Assembly (NCBI GenBank): GCA_963664665.2
Contig: CAXXMH010000002.1
Span: 124,001-188,000, forward strand
Origin: Bin55 sp963664665
Lineage (GTDB): Bacteria; Pseudomonadota; Gammaproteobacteria; Pseudomonadales; Azotimanducaceae
DNA length: 64,000 bases
Reading direction: 5' to 3'
Positions 1 to 9,050 of this stretch are shown here, piece by piece (within the stretch, counting starts at the first letter, position 1; each line of letters begins with the position of its first letter). The translations under genes were made by a program, and so were the position numbers. Under the pieces are notes generated by a model that saw only the letters and a list, made by a program, of their open reading frames with translations, did not search any database and was not told the origin of the DNA.

Positions 1-1
1 C

Positions 2-253
2 AAATTAACTTTGCCGGAAGAAGCGGGCTTCTACAGTGCGTTTTGTGATCACCAACGTGTCCTACGCGTGGCAGCTCTTTCCGGTGGGTATTCACAAGAG
101 GTATCAAACAGCCGCCTGGCGCAAAACAACAGAGTAATCGCAAGTTTTTCGCGCGCCTTGACAGAATATCTTCGTGTCTCGCAGAGCGATGGTGAGTTTA
201 CTCACGCGCTGGATCAGGCGATTGGCAGTATTGCTACCGCATCCGGTACCTAG
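2..253 (+). CDS. Class I fructose-bisphosphate aldolase, C-terminal part (5' end outside window)
   Basis: This is the last 83 codons of a gene that begins before the window. The frame opens at base 2 and ends at a TAG at 251-253. The residues VLRVAALSGGYSQE, followed by RLAQNNRVIASFSRALTE and a QSDGEF segment, match the conserved C-terminal end of bacterial class I (Schiff-base) fructose-bisphosphate aldolases of about 295 residues. The family cleaves fructose 1,6-bisphosphate to dihydroxyacetone phosphate and glyceraldehyde 3-phosphate in the cytosol. The active-site lysine lies outside the window. The stop codon is 11 bases before the start of the GMC oxidoreductase gene, so the two are probably cotranscribed. 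Confidence 0.88.
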   Translation, partial: KLTLPEEAGFYSAFCDHQRVLRVAALSGGYSQEVSNSRLAQNNRVIASFSRALTEYLRVSQSDGEFTHALDQAIGSIATASGT

Positions 254-264
254 TGGAGCCAAAC

Positions 265-1866
265 ATGGAATTTGACTATATTGTTGTTGGTGCCGGCTCT
301 GCCGGTTGTCTGGTCGCTAATCGTCTATCCAGAGATAGCCATAACAACGTACTCCTACTCGAAGCGGGCTCTCGCGACTGGCACCCGATGATTCATATTC
401 CGGCAGGATTCTGGCATCTACTCGATCGACCTAGCGTGAACTGGTGTTTCTCAACTGAACCTGAAGAAGGCACGAACAACCGACAGATTCCGATTCCGAG
501 GGGCAAGGTCTTAGGTGGCTCCAGCTCTATTAACGGGATGTTGTACGTTCGAGGACAAGCTCATGACTACGACCTCTGGTCGCAGCTAGGCAATCAAGGC
601 TGGTCGTACGATGAGATTCTGCCGTTCTTCCGTAGATCCGAGTCATTTGAGCGCGGCTCGGATGAATATCGCGGCGCCGATGGCGAGCTTAACGTCGCCG
701 ATATGGTTGAAAACCATCGCTTACTCGATGCGTACATTGAAGCCGGTGTTGAGTTAGGTCACGAACGCAATCCGGATTACAACGGTGCCAAACAGGATGG
801 TTTTGGAATCTATCAGGTGACCCAGAAGCGAGGGCGCAGATTCAGTACGGCACGCGCGTTCCTTGATCCGGTTCGTGGGCGTGGAAACCTCACAATTGAA
901 ACCAACGCGCTTTGCCAATCTGTCATATTTGATGCGAAGACTGCAGCTGGTGTACATTTTCTGGATAAATCAGGTAGCGTTCAAGAAGCAAGAGCCCGAA
1001 AAGAAGTCATTCTTTGTGCCGGAGCAGTCCAGTCTCCTCAGATCCTAGAACTCTCTGGGGTAGGGCAAGCTGATCTACTAAAGGACTACGGTATCGAGCT
1101 TGTTCACGAACTACCAGGCGTAGGTGAAAACTATCGCGATCACTATGCGTCAGCGGTAGCATGGCGCGTCAAAGACAGCGACTCGCTAAACGGGAAAACT
1201 AGTGGTGTTCCAATGCTCATCGAGGGGTTAAAGTGGTTGCTCACTCGTCGCGGAGCGATGACTTACACGGCAGGTATTGCGCACGGATTCGTGAAAACTC
1301 GTGACGATCTTGAGACGCCGGACGTTCAGTTTCACTTTGCACACGGCAGCTATCGTAGAGGTGCAAAACGAGCACAACTTGAAAACGAACCTGGCATGAC
1401 CGTCAATGTGTGTCAATTGAGACCGGAAAGTCGAGGCTCGATTCACATCAAAAGCAACGTTGCTGACGTGGGACCGGCGATTCGACCAAATTTCCTCAGC
1501 GAGGAAGTAGATCGTCGCGCGTTGGTCGGCGGGATGCAGATTGCCCGGGAACTTGGTCGTACACACGCACTTGCAAAGTACGTGGATCACGAAATGTATC
1601 CAGGCGACGGACTCGAATCGGATGAAGATTTACTGGAATTCTGTCGAAAGACCGGAGGCACGGTCTTCCACCCGATCGGCACGTGTAAGATGGGTACGGA
1701 CTCCGAAGCTGTAGTTGATGAGCGCTTGCGGGTACGCGGCATGAAATCACTAAGAGTCATCGATGCTTCGATCATGCCGACACTTGTTTCAGGTAACACT
1801 AACGCGCCGACGATTATGATCGCAGAGAAGGGGAGTCAAATGATCCTGGACGATCAGGCTGCATAG
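265..1866 (+). CDS. GMC-family FAD-dependent oxidoreductase (choline dehydrogenase-like)
   Basis: The 533-residue protein has the glucose-methanol-choline oxidoreductase layout. An N-terminal FAD site (GAGSAG, residues 9-14) is followed by GGSSSINGM and a C-terminal catalytic region with FHPIGTCKMG (His469) and SGNTNAPT (Asn513), the usual His/Asn pair. Such flavoproteins oxidise primary alcohols to aldehydes; the substrate cannot be read from sequence. The ATG at 265 is preferred over an in-frame GTG at 253. It has a TGGAG ribosome site at 254-258 with a 6-base spacer, and the FAD motif then lies at the family's normal distance. No signal peptide is seen. Alcohol dehydrogenase or choline dehydrogenase would fit equally well. 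Confidence 0.93.
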   Translation: MEFDYIVVGAGSAGCLVANRLSRDSHNNVLLLEAGSRDWHPMIHIPAGFWHLLDRPSVNWCFSTEPEEGTNNRQIPIPRGKVLGGSSSINGMLYVRGQAHDYDLWSQLGNQGWSYDEILPFFRRSESFERGSDEYRGADGELNVADMVENHRLLDAYIEAGVELGHERNPDYNGAKQDGFGIYQVTQKRGRRFSTARAFLDPVRGRGNLTIETNALCQSVIFDAKTAAGVHFLDKSGSVQEARARKEVILCAGAVQSPQILELSGVGQADLLKDYGIELVHELPGVGENYRDHYASAVAWRVKDSDSLNGKTSGVPMLIEGLKWLLTRRGAMTYTAGIAHGFVKTRDDLETPDVQFHFAHGSYRRGAKRAQLENEPGMTVNVCQLRPESRGSIHIKSNVADVGPAIRPNFLSEEVDRRALVGGMQIARELGRTHALAKYVDHEMYPGDGLESDEDLLEFCRKTGGTVFHPIGTCKMGTDSEAVVDERLRVRGMKSLRVIDASIMPTLVSGNTNAPTIMIAEKGSQMILDDQAA

Positions 1867-1991
1867 GTGCGCACGGGGGATCGTGCTCAGCTCGCATGGT
1901 TTGCGCAAACGGGTTTTTCAAGAGCGAATAGGGTGAGTCTTGGGTCATTTGGCTAGGGAAATCAATTTCGAAGTCGATAACCGCGTTGGTC

Positions 1992-2795
1992 ATGGCGTTG
2001 AGCGTGGAAACTGAATCACAGTTTGCGGTCGAAACGGAAGCGCTATGCCGGACATTCGGTGAGCTCAACGCCGTACACGAGCTAAGCCTGCGCGTCAAAC
2101 ATGGCACGATGTTCGGGTTTCTCGGTCGAAACGGGGCGGGGAAATCGACGACTATCAAGATGTTGACCGGTATTCTCGCGCCGACCAAGGGAAGAATTCT
2201 GTTACTTGGATCAGACCTCGCCGATAACGAGAGTGCTCAGGCAGTTCGTCGTCGAATAGGTGTGGTTCCAGAGGATCTCGCGTTATTCGAAACGCTCACG
2301 GGTCCGGAGTACCTGACGTTTGTTGCGAGAATGTACCGTCTTGATGACGAGTTGCTGACAGATCGAATTGAGGAGATCCTTTCCGTATTGGCACTAGGCG
2401 CAGACCCAAAGCAATTGGTTCTCGAATACTCGCATGGTATGCGAAAGAAACTCGCTCTAGCCGCAGCTCTACTACCTGACCCCGATCTGTTATTCCTTGA
2501 CGAACCATTTGAGGGCGTCGATGCTGTTGGTTCACGCATCATGCGCGACATTCTTGGTCGATTCGTAGCTCGCGGTTCAACGGTGTTCCTCACTTCTCAC
2601 GTACTTGATATTGTCGAGGCACTTTGTTCAGACGTAGGCATCATCGACTCTGGAGAGCTCGTATATCAAGCCAGTATGGATTCGTTGAATGAACGGCGAT
2701 TAGAGGACGTCTTTCTCGACTTAGTCGGATCGACCGACGAAATGAGGTCTGAGTTAAGTTGGCTGAATGACAATCGTCCTGAAGTAGCTACTTAG
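1992..2795 (+). CDS. ABC transporter ATP-binding protein (ABC-2 exporter type)
   Basis: The 267-residue nucleotide-binding subunit has Walker A GRNGAGKST (about residues 45-53), a signature-like EYSHGMRKKL, Walker B DLLFLDEP and a switch histidine in LTSH. The YSHGM variant of the LSGGQ signature is common in NatA/CcmA-like ABC-2 exporters. It probably energises the membrane protein encoded immediately downstream at 2836. An in-frame TTG at 1986 is an alternative start; neither start has a strong ribosome site. The transported substrate is unknown. The preceding 125 bases hold no clear gene. Confidence 0.92.
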   Translation: MALSVETESQFAVETEALCRTFGELNAVHELSLRVKHGTMFGFLGRNGAGKSTTIKMLTGILAPTKGRILLLGSDLADNESAQAVRRRIGVVPEDLALFETLTGPEYLTFVARMYRLDDELLTDRIEEILSVLALGADPKQLVLEYSHGMRKKLALAAALLPDPDLLFLDEPFEGVDAVGSRIMRDILGRFVARGSTVFLTSHVLDIVEALCSDVGIIDSGELVYQASMDSLNERRLEDVFLDLVGSTDEMRSELSWLNDNRPEVAT

Positions 2796-2835
2796 ATACT
2801 CCGATGAAGTTCAGCGTCGATTGCGACTGTATTGT

Positions 2836-4566
2836 ATGAGCGATCGTCAAATTAACCGTTCACACAGTTACCTGAGCAGTGTGGTCTGGTTGCGATGGAA
2901 ACTCTGGCGACGACGTTGGCAAAGACAAGGACCGTTGTTACGTGCGGTAGGAGTCATCGGCACTATCTTGGCGATTCCGCTGTGTATCTTCTCATTCTTA
3001 CTAGCGCTCGGGATCGGTGTGGTACTACTGCCGTCGTTGTCGCGCGACGTAATTGTGATAGCGTGGGCAGTAATGAGTTTGTTTTTTATCTACGTCCGCA
3101 TCATGGGACTGTGGATCAACTTGCAGCAGGATGAAGGACTGCCATTAGAGAGATTACTACACCTACCGATCCCATTCCAAACTGTGTTTTCTCTCAACTT
3201 TGTGCTGTCACAGTTGTCATTTTCGAACATTCTATTTTTGCCGGCATTTTTAGGTTTTGCGATCGCATGTACGTTAGTACTCGATCCCGGCAACGTCGCT
3301 CTTATTCCTGCGTCGATTATGTTTGTGCTATGCGTTGGTGCACTATTGCATCAACTCCATAGCTGGCTTGTGCGGTCTATGGTCACTAAGCGGAAACGCA
3401 TGGCTTTCGCGTATTTGATATTTTTTGGCGTCATCGTGCTTGCACAGGTACCGAATTTTTACCTTGCCTATGAACGGAGACAAAGCGATTCGACGCAGGA
3501 ACAACCGCAGCTCGAGCAGATTGCGGCTGAGATTGTCAGTGACAACATGATTGATCAGAAACAGGATTTGAACGAAGATCCACCAGAATCAAATGAACGT
3601 TGGTCGGACGCGTGGATTTTGACCGGGTCGTCTGAGGAATCAAGCTTTCCGTGGAAGACACTCGCGGCGACGGTCGCTCTTCTTCTCCTTGCAACATTGA
3701 GCTTAAAGCGAGGCTACGGTAGCACGCTTGCACGATATCGCGACGGACAAGAACCGCGTGGAGGCGGAACTACTCAACTCGCGATCAATAGAGAACGTGC
3801 TAGCGATTCGCTGTTTGCGAGATCACCGAGTTTCGCCGTTACAAGGGTCACGATTAAGGGTTGGACACGCTCTGCGTACGGCAAAATGGGATTGATGTCA
3901 CCACTTTTTCTCGTGCTTCTCGTGCCGTTGCTCTGGTTAAATTTCCCCGCGACATTCGAACCTGACATGTTGCCGCTGGTATTGATGGCAGTCATGGCTC
4001 TCGTCGGTGCACCAATTGGGTTGGCCGGCAACTTATTTGCGTATGACAGACTTGGTTTTCGTCTATATCTGTTCGCAGGTTTCGATTTGAGAAATGTATT
4101 GCTAGGTAAGTTCTTCGCTCTATCCGCTCTGTTTGTCGTATTTGGCTGTTTTACGCTTGTACTTGCAGGTGTGCTTAGTCCGATACCCATACTGCATCTC
4201 CTCGCCTCGGGATTTCAGGCTGGTGTGATCTTTCTAGGATGTTGTGTGTTGGGAATCGTATGGTCTGCACGTTACCCGTACGCGGTGTCTTTTACGTCAA
4301 TGAAAGCACATGGTGGTTCAGCCACTGCACTTGCGTTTGTAGCGGAACTGTGCTTCGCGGCATCAGCGATCTGGATTGCTTCGCGCGTTTTGGCTATGGA
4401 CATTGCGCTTGAGGCAGCTGGACGTGGCTTTCCGTTGTATTTCATAGTTTCAGTTCTCGAATTCCTCATGTTTCTGGCTGCGGCAGGATTCCTTCTGAAA
4501 CCACTAGCGAGTCTCGTCACTGCGCGGTCAAACCATATTCTTGACGCGGTTGCTGTCGAGAATTGA
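2836..4566 (+). CDS. ABC-2 type transporter permease, large membrane protein
   Basis: This hydrophobic protein of 576 residues is partner to the ATPase gene 40 bases upstream. After a basic N-terminus (WLRWKLWRRRWQRQG) several membrane segments follow. A hydrophilic, acidic loop at about residues 215-270 separates them from a second block of about six to seven helices ending near the C-terminus. This matches half-exporter permeases of the ABC-2 superfamily. The ATG at 2836 was chosen over a TTG at 2821, which would add five residues; neither has a good ribosome site. The cargo is unknown. No terminator with a T-tract is visible after the stop. Confidence 0.82.
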   Translation: MSDRQINRSHSYLSSVVWLRWKLWRRRWQRQGPLLRAVGVIGTILAIPLCIFSFLLALGIGVVLLPSLSRDVIVIAWAVMSLFFIYVRIMGLWINLQQDEGLPLERLLHLPIPFQTVFSLNFVLSQLSFSNILFLPAFLGFAIACTLVLDPGNVALIPASIMFVLCVGALLHQLHSWLVRSMVTKRKRMAFAYLIFFGVIVLAQVPNFYLAYERRQSDSTQEQPQLEQIAAEIVSDNMIDQKQDLNEDPPESNERWSDAWILTGSSEESSFPWKTLAATVALLLLATLSLKRGYGSTLARYRDGQEPRGGGTTQLAINRERASDSLFARSPSFAVTRVTIKGWTRSAYGKMGLMSPLFLVLLVPLLWLNFPATFEPDMLPLVLMAVMALVGAPIGLAGNLFAYDRLGFRLYLFAGFDLRNVLLGKFFALSALFVVFGCFTLVLAGVLSPIPILHLLASGFQAGVIFLGCCVLGIVWSARYPYAVSFTSMKAHGGSATALAFVAELCFAASAIWIASRVLAMDIALEAAGRGFPLYFIVSVLEFLMFLAAAGFLLKPLASLVTARSNHILDAVAVEN

Positions 4567-4999
4567 CGTGCGGGTTACGCATGAAAACGACACGTATCGT
4601 GACGTACAACCTAGCACATCGGAATTGTTCCTGAGGGAACAGGGAGAGGTCGTCGACTAATAACCCGATAATTTCTATCGCCATTCCGACAATTCGCTGA
4701 GTGAGTCAGCTTGATTGCTACGGATTTATTAAGACTCTGACATTTGAAATGCTAGATCAAACCGCGTTCGACTTGCTTGTTACCGAGTTTAATGATTTGT
4801 GCTGCAGAATTCGCCAGCAGTTAAACGAACTATTTGCGTTCACCGTTGGAGCGGTTCATCCTCTTTAGTGTGGATCCTAATCTAACCCGTTGTCTACTCG
4901 CGATTCCGACTGACAGGGATATAGAATTTGATGGTCCCTGTTTGTTAGCTGATTTAACAAGGTGACTTGGTGAGCAGAAATTGGATGAGGTAGGTATCG
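4567..4999. other. 433-base gap before the restriction-modification genes
   Basis: No credible protein-coding frame was found on either strand. A small hairpin is present at 4626-4641 (TGTTCC, loop TGAG, GGAACA) but lacks a T-tract, so it is not a convincing terminator. The stretch reads as more AT-rich than the flanking genes. The promoter of the downstream methyltransferase must lie here, but I could not pick a confident -35/-10 pair. Confidence 0.6.
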
Positions 5000-5863
5000 T
5001 TGGAAGACTCAGGTGCAAGTATTCACTGTCACGATTGCCTCGAATGGCTGAGAAAGAGGTCGATAGATGCACCTAAATTCGCATTGACATTTCTTGATCC
5101 GCCATTCAATCAAGGTAAACACTACCGCACACACAGTGATGATATGGCTACAAGCGAATATTGGTCTTTTATGGCAGAGATCTGCGAAAACCTATATGCA
5201 CACACGGTTGAAGGTGGCTGTGTTTACTTCATGCAGCGAGAGAAGAACGCCGAACAGGTTCTTGCGGTCCTTCGGGAGTCAGGCTGGACGTTTCAGAACC
5301 TTATTGTGTGGAGGAAACTTACCTCCGCGATTCCGAGCAAACTTCGATTTGGAAAAGCGTTTCAAATCATTTCATTTGCCACAAAAGGACCTAAACCGTT
5401 GGTCTTCAATAAACTGCGAATCGTCCCAAAATTACCTGAGGGATATCGACCGCATACCAACGGCGTATTCGTCACCGATGTGTGGGACGACATACGCGAG
5501 CTGACATCAGGCTATTTTGCTGGCGACGAGGCGATTAGAAATGATGAAGGCGCGCGGGAACACAAACAGCAATCGCCTATTGCACTTCTCCTTCGAGTAC
5601 TTCTGAGTTCAACTATGCCGGGGATGAGAGTTCTAGATCCGTTCGCGGGTTCTGGAACTACCTCCGTTGTTGCAGAGCAACTTGGTCGGAAAACGACATC
5701 GATAGAGTTAGATCCAGAGAATTGCGCTCTGATCGAAAAGCGTCTGCGAACCCTTAGAGGTAGTGACGATGTACGTCGGTATCGCTCAGATTACAGACAC
5801 ACGACGTGCTTGGAGGACATTTGGCCCAGCTCCAATTCATGCAAACGTTCGCAAGCTGCTTAA
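5000..5863 (+). CDS. Site-specific DNA methyltransferase (beta-class, probably N6-adenine)
   Basis: The 287-residue protein has the catalytic motif LDPPF (Asp33-Phe36) before the AdoMet-binding motif FAGSGT (residues 215-220). That is the beta-class order, with the target recognition region between them. DPPF rather than SPPY favours N6-adenine methylation. The recognition sequence cannot be predicted. The start is a TTG at 5000 preceded by GAGGTAGG; no in-frame ATG occurs near the N-terminus. It is followed by an overlapping small ORF and a PD-(D/E)xK protein, which is the arrangement of a type II restriction-modification system. A solitary methyltransferase is less likely in that context. 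Confidence 0.9.
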   Translation: MEDSGASIHCHDCLEWLRKRSIDAPKFALTFLDPPFNQGKHYRTHSDDMATSEYWSFMAEICENLYAHTVEGGCVYFMQREKNAEQVLAVLRESGWTFQNLIVWRKLTSAIPSKLRFGKAFQIISFATKGPKPLVFNKLRIVPKLPEGYRPHTNGVFVTDVWDDIRELTSGYFAGDEAIRNDEGAREHKQQSPIALLLRVLLSSTMPGMRVLDPFAGSGTTSVVAEQLGRKTTSIELDPENCALIEKRLRTLRGSDDVRRYRSDYRHTTCLEDIWPSSNSCKRSQAA

Positions 5864-6030
5864 GCTGGACCGAACAAGACAGACGGAACACGTTAGTTCA
5901 CATTCTGAGCATTGTGAATACTCTCTCTTGTGCAGAGAGGTACTTAGGTTTCGAAGTCTTAAGCTTGAGAGTGGGAAAGAAGCGTTACAGGAAGTCTATA
6001 GACCTGAAGTCATTAGATTACGCCACATGA
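5839..6030 (+). CDS. Small ORF between methyltransferase and nuclease, unknown
   Basis: A 63-codon frame starts at ATG 5839 (or TTG 5806). It overlaps the end of the methyltransferase gene, and its TGA overlaps the ATG of the nuclease gene in an ATGA arrangement (6027-6030). That geometry suggests translational coupling. The peptide is basic toward its C-terminus (RVGKKRYRKS) and has a central hydrophobic stretch. I do not see a clear helix-turn-helix, so calling it a controller protein would be speculation. It might instead be an unexpressed frame with a fortuitous overlap. Confidence 0.35.
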   Translation: MQTFASCLSWTEQDRRNTLVHILSIVNTLSCAERYLGFEVLSLRVGKKRYRKSIDLKSLDYAT

Positions 6031-6923
6031 AATCATCAATTTATCATTTTTTCGCGGAACTCCTGACGTATCGTGGTCATCTAGTTCAACAGAGGAACCT
6101 TGAGGAGTACGAGAAGTTTCCAGATTCGCTAATCGCTGCTCGATCTTTCCGCAACAACACTTTCCCAGATCTTGTACTACGCAACGATGCGGATTACGAT
6201 CCGCCTGGCGGAGAACTAATAGAGCTAAAAACGTCTAGGGCATTCTCGATCCCCCCATTTAACTCGACACCGCCTAGTGCAAAGAAGAGTATGGGATCAC
6301 TTAGCAAGAAACTTCGCTTGGAACTACAAAGTAGTGGCGAAACGTTTGAATTAAGTGACATGCGCGACGTTTACTACTTGTTAGTCGGTCGTAAGGATGC
6401 TAAGCCGTCACCTCTTACGAAAGTGTGTCTTGTGCACGGGAGCTTCTTCGACACGCTTCCTTTACGTGAGGTGTTACTACAGGCAGGGAATCGCGTATTC
6501 TGCAACGCGAGTGGTGCGAGAAATATTGATCTCCGTGAGGTTTTCGAAGATGAATCAGCTGAGGAAATCAGAAAGAGGTTCAATGCAACCAGAACGGTAA
6601 CGGGTGCCGGGTTTAAAGTGCGATTCAGAACTATGTACGGTGCTAGCGATGAAGTGAATCTAATGAAAGAATCGAGCTTTCCACTGATTGTGGATGATAC
6701 GATCTCCTTTATCTCTAAAGTCGATGAACTTGAAAGCAACGTGCACATGCCATTGACGAATTGGGACGTTGCAACTGAGGAAATGCGAAGCCTGCAACCA
6801 TACTCATACTTGAGTAATGCCCTTGAAGACGTTGACCCTAGATTGAAGCAAGAATTACGCATCGGAACAATGTTCCATCCATTAAGTGGGACTTATTTCC
6901 TGTCGCAAGCTGATCTGCGTTGA
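6027..6923 (+). CDS. PD-(D/E)xK nuclease, probable type II restriction endonuclease
   Basis: The 298-residue product contains FPDLVLRN (Asp48), then 17 residues later ELIELKTS (Glu66, Lys68). This is a textbook PD-X(n)-ExK metal-dependent nuclease site near the N-terminus. Next to a DNA methyltransferase it is best read as the cognate restriction enzyme; the target sequence is unknown. The frame is open from 5763, but that upstream part lies inside the methyltransferase gene and reads as low-quality protein. The ATG at 6027 is therefore the likelier start. No helicase or specificity subunit is present, so type I and type III systems are excluded. The specific endonuclease family was not recognised. 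Confidence 0.78.
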   Translation: MKSSIYHFFAELLTYRGHLVQQRNLEEYEKFPDSLIAARSFRNNTFPDLVLRNDADYDPPGGELIELKTSRAFSIPPFNSTPPSAKKSMGSLSKKLRLELQSSGETFELSDMRDVYYLLVGRKDAKPSPLTKVCLVHGSFFDTLPLREVLLQAGNRVFCNASGARNIDLREVFEDESAEEIRKRFNATRTVTGAGFKVRFRTMYGASDEVNLMKESSFPLIVDDTISFISKVDELESNVHMPLTNWDVATEEMRSLQPYSYLSNALEDVDPRLKQELRIGTMFHPLSGTYFLSQADLR

Positions 6924-7057
6924 TCTCCGTGGTACTTAACCCAAGGTTCGAGTCAGGAGTACTACTCCGCTCACCTCACGCGGTGCGAGTTCTTTGACCG
7001 CGATTATGAATCGAAGTGAGAGAATCAATCCCCTCAGCAACTTTTGGAGCTAAATCG

Positions 7058-8965
7058 ATGCAGCAACTTCGAGCATCATTGATAAGCACACATCCTCTTG
7101 ATCCACCTTCTTTCGAAGAGGTTGAATCCGCCGCTCGTCTCGCGAAGGCGACACTAGGCGAGAGAGCAGCATTCTGCTCTGTTCGTCTGAATGAACCGAA
7201 TAAAGAAGCGTTACGTAAGTACGAACGCGGGAAGTCGATCGATCGGGTTTTACGGTTTGATGGTTTCGATCACCCCGCACAAGGGGAGCTAGATGGCGGC
7301 TTCCAAGCAAATGTAAATCTATCGACGAAGAGTGTGGTCGTCGACCGAATTACGAATGGCCACGCTCCTATTGGATTCGCGGACTACATGAGTGCAGTCG
7401 CGATTACCAAAGCAGATGCTGGATGGCTCAAGGCGATGCGAAAGCGTGGTATCGACGACGTCACGCATGTTCAACTTGATCCTTGGCCTACGGGCGGCTA
7501 TCAGCATCCTGCGATTCCTAAGGGACACCGTGCGAATCGCGTCATCGCGTTTGTCAGAGATGATGCGACTGATAACGGTTACGCACATCCGGTTCAAGGA
7601 CTTATTGCTCATGTTGACTTGACCACGGGTCGCATAGCGCATCTTGAAGATCACGGCGTCGTACCGATTCCAAAAGAAAGTGGTCGTTACGAAAACAGTG
7701 CGTTTGCGGAACTTCGGAAAGTACCAAATGAACTAAGAATCACTCAACCTAATGGTCCAGGATTTTCAGTCTGTGGACATCAGATATCTTGGCAGAACTG
7801 GAGTTTTCGCGTGAGTATTCATCCCGTAAACGGGCTAGTCTTGCATGAGCTCGGTTACGAGGAAGCTGGTGAAGTCCGGCCAATCCTTAATCGAGCAGCG
7901 CTGTCAGACATGGTGGTCCCATACGGAGACACTGATCCCATGCATTGTTGGAAGCACGTGCTGGATGCTGGGGAAGCGAGTATTGGAAATTGTGTAAATT
8001 CGTTAACGCTTGGCTGTGATTGTGTCGGTGAGATTCACTACCTTGACCACGTTTGCGTCAAACCGGATGGTACTGCCCGGTTGGTTGAGCGGGCGATCTG
8101 CATTCACGAAGAAGACTACGGGATATTGTGGAAGCATCATAACGGTCATTCGCGAAATACTGAAGTCAGGCGGTCACGACGGTTAGTGGTCAGCACGTTT
8201 CACACCGTCGGCAATTACGAGTACGGGTTTTACTGGTATTTGTATCTTGACGGCACGATTCAGATGGAGGTGAAGTTGACTGGCATCGTCGGTGTGTCAG
8301 CAGTAGAGGAGGGCGACGAAAGACCTGAATTTGCGCCGCTTGTCGCGCCTAATGTTGCGTCCCCTATACACCAACACCTTTTCTGCTTTCGGTTGGACTT
8401 TGAGCTCGACGGACCGCGCAATTGCGTCTATGAGGTGAATACCGAATCACAGCCCGTAAGCGACAAAAATCCAGATGGAACTGCGTTTGCGGCGAATGAA
8501 ACGTTGTTGACGTCCGAGTCAAACGCGAAGCGAAATGCTGATGCTTCGAAAGCTAGATCGTGGAAAGTCGTCAACCATCACCGTAAGAATCGACTCGGCA
8601 AGCCAGTTGCTTATCGACTCAGTCCGCATGCAGTTCCTACGCTGTTTGCGCGTGACGAATCGCAGGTGGTCAAACGCGCGGGATTTGCAAAACACAATCT
8701 TTGGGTCACACCGTACGACGAATCGGAACTATGCGCAGCGGGTGATTACCCACATTTAGGTCACGGTGATGGAATCTTGCATTGGACGGCTGCGGACCGC
8801 GCTATTGAGGACACCGATATTGTGGTTTGGCACACCTGCGGCGTGACGCATATGCCGCGACCTGAGGATTGGCCTGTCATGCCCGTTGAATATACCGGAT
8901 TTACACTCCATCCCGTAGGATTCTTTGGACGTAATCCCGCGATCAATTTACCGGGTTCTCACTAG
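7058..8965 (+). CDS. Copper amine oxidase (topaquinone-dependent primary amine oxidase)
   Basis: The 635-residue enzyme keeps every family landmark. The topaquinone precursor is Tyr387 in VGNYEYG and the catalytic base is Asp303 in VLDAGEAS, 84 residues earlier as in Arthrobacter phenylethylamine oxidase. The copper ligands are His438/His440 (HQHLFCF) and His598 (VTHMPRPEDW). It oxidises primary amines to aldehydes, ammonia and hydrogen peroxide. The ATG at 7058 has a GGAG site at 7046-7049 with an 8-base spacer; an in-frame GTG at 7016 is less likely. No signal peptide is seen, so a cytosolic location is inferred. A perfect hairpin follows the stop codon. Confidence 0.96.
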   Translation: MQQLRASLISTHPLDPPSFEEVESAARLAKATLGERAAFCSVRLNEPNKEALRKYERGKSIDRVLRFDGFDHPAQGELDGGFQANVNLSTKSVVVDRITNGHAPIGFADYMSAVAITKADAGWLKAMRKRGIDDVTHVQLDPWPTGGYQHPAIPKGHRANRVIAFVRDDATDNGYAHPVQGLIAHVDLTTGRIAHLEDHGVVPIPKESGRYENSAFAELRKVPNELRITQPNGPGFSVCGHQISWQNWSFRVSIHPVNGLVLHELGYEEAGEVRPILNRAALSDMVVPYGDTDPMHCWKHVLDAGEASIGNCVNSLTLGCDCVGEIHYLDHVCVKPDGTARLVERAICIHEEDYGILWKHHNGHSRNTEVRRSRRLVVSTFHTVGNYEYGFYWYLYLDGTIQMEVKLTGIVGVSAVEEGDERPEFAPLVAPNVASPIHQHLFCFRLDFELDGPRNCVYEVNTESQPVSDKNPDGTAFAANETLLTSESNAKRNADASKARSWKVVNHHRKNRLGKPVAYRLSPHAVPTLFARDESQVVKRAGFAKHNLWVTPYDESELCAAGDYPHLGHGDGILHWTAADRAIEDTDIVVWHTCGVTHMPRPEDWPVMPVEYTGFTLHPVGFFGRNPAINLPGSH

Positions 8966-8977
8966 CTACATAAATTG

Positions 8978-9004
8978 AACGCGGCGGGAAAATCCCGCCG
9001 CGTT
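8978..9004. terminator. Bidirectional hairpin terminator candidate
   Basis: A perfect 12-bp stem (AACGCGGCGGGA / TCCCGCCGCGTT) encloses an AAA loop between two convergent genes. The T-tract is weak on both sides. Its position, 12 bases after the amine oxidase stop and 46 bases from the end of the opposing gene, supports a shared terminator. Confidence 0.75.
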
Positions 9005-9050
9005 GTATGTCTATAGCGCTGAACTGAACAGGTCGTCGCTCAAAGTAAAT

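Noticed and set aside
253..264. GTG at 253 as the GMC oxidoreductase start
   Set aside because: The ATG at 265 has the ribosome site and gives the standard FAD-motif distance.
1814..2188. Minus-strand frame spanning the gap before the ABC ATPase gene
   Set aside because: It overlaps two confident genes in antisense and has no recognisable domain.
3774..4190. Minus-strand frame opposite the ABC permease
   Set aside because: It is antisense to a membrane protein gene and has no domain or ribosome site.
4626..4641. Hairpin after the ABC permease as a terminator
   Set aside because: The 6-bp stem has no T-tract and lies 60 bases from the stop.
5763..6026. Upstream extension of the nuclease frame into the methyltransferase gene
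   Set aside because: It lies inside the methyltransferase coding region and reads as low-quality protein; the ATG at 6027 overlaps a small ORF stop and gives a normal nuclease N-terminus.
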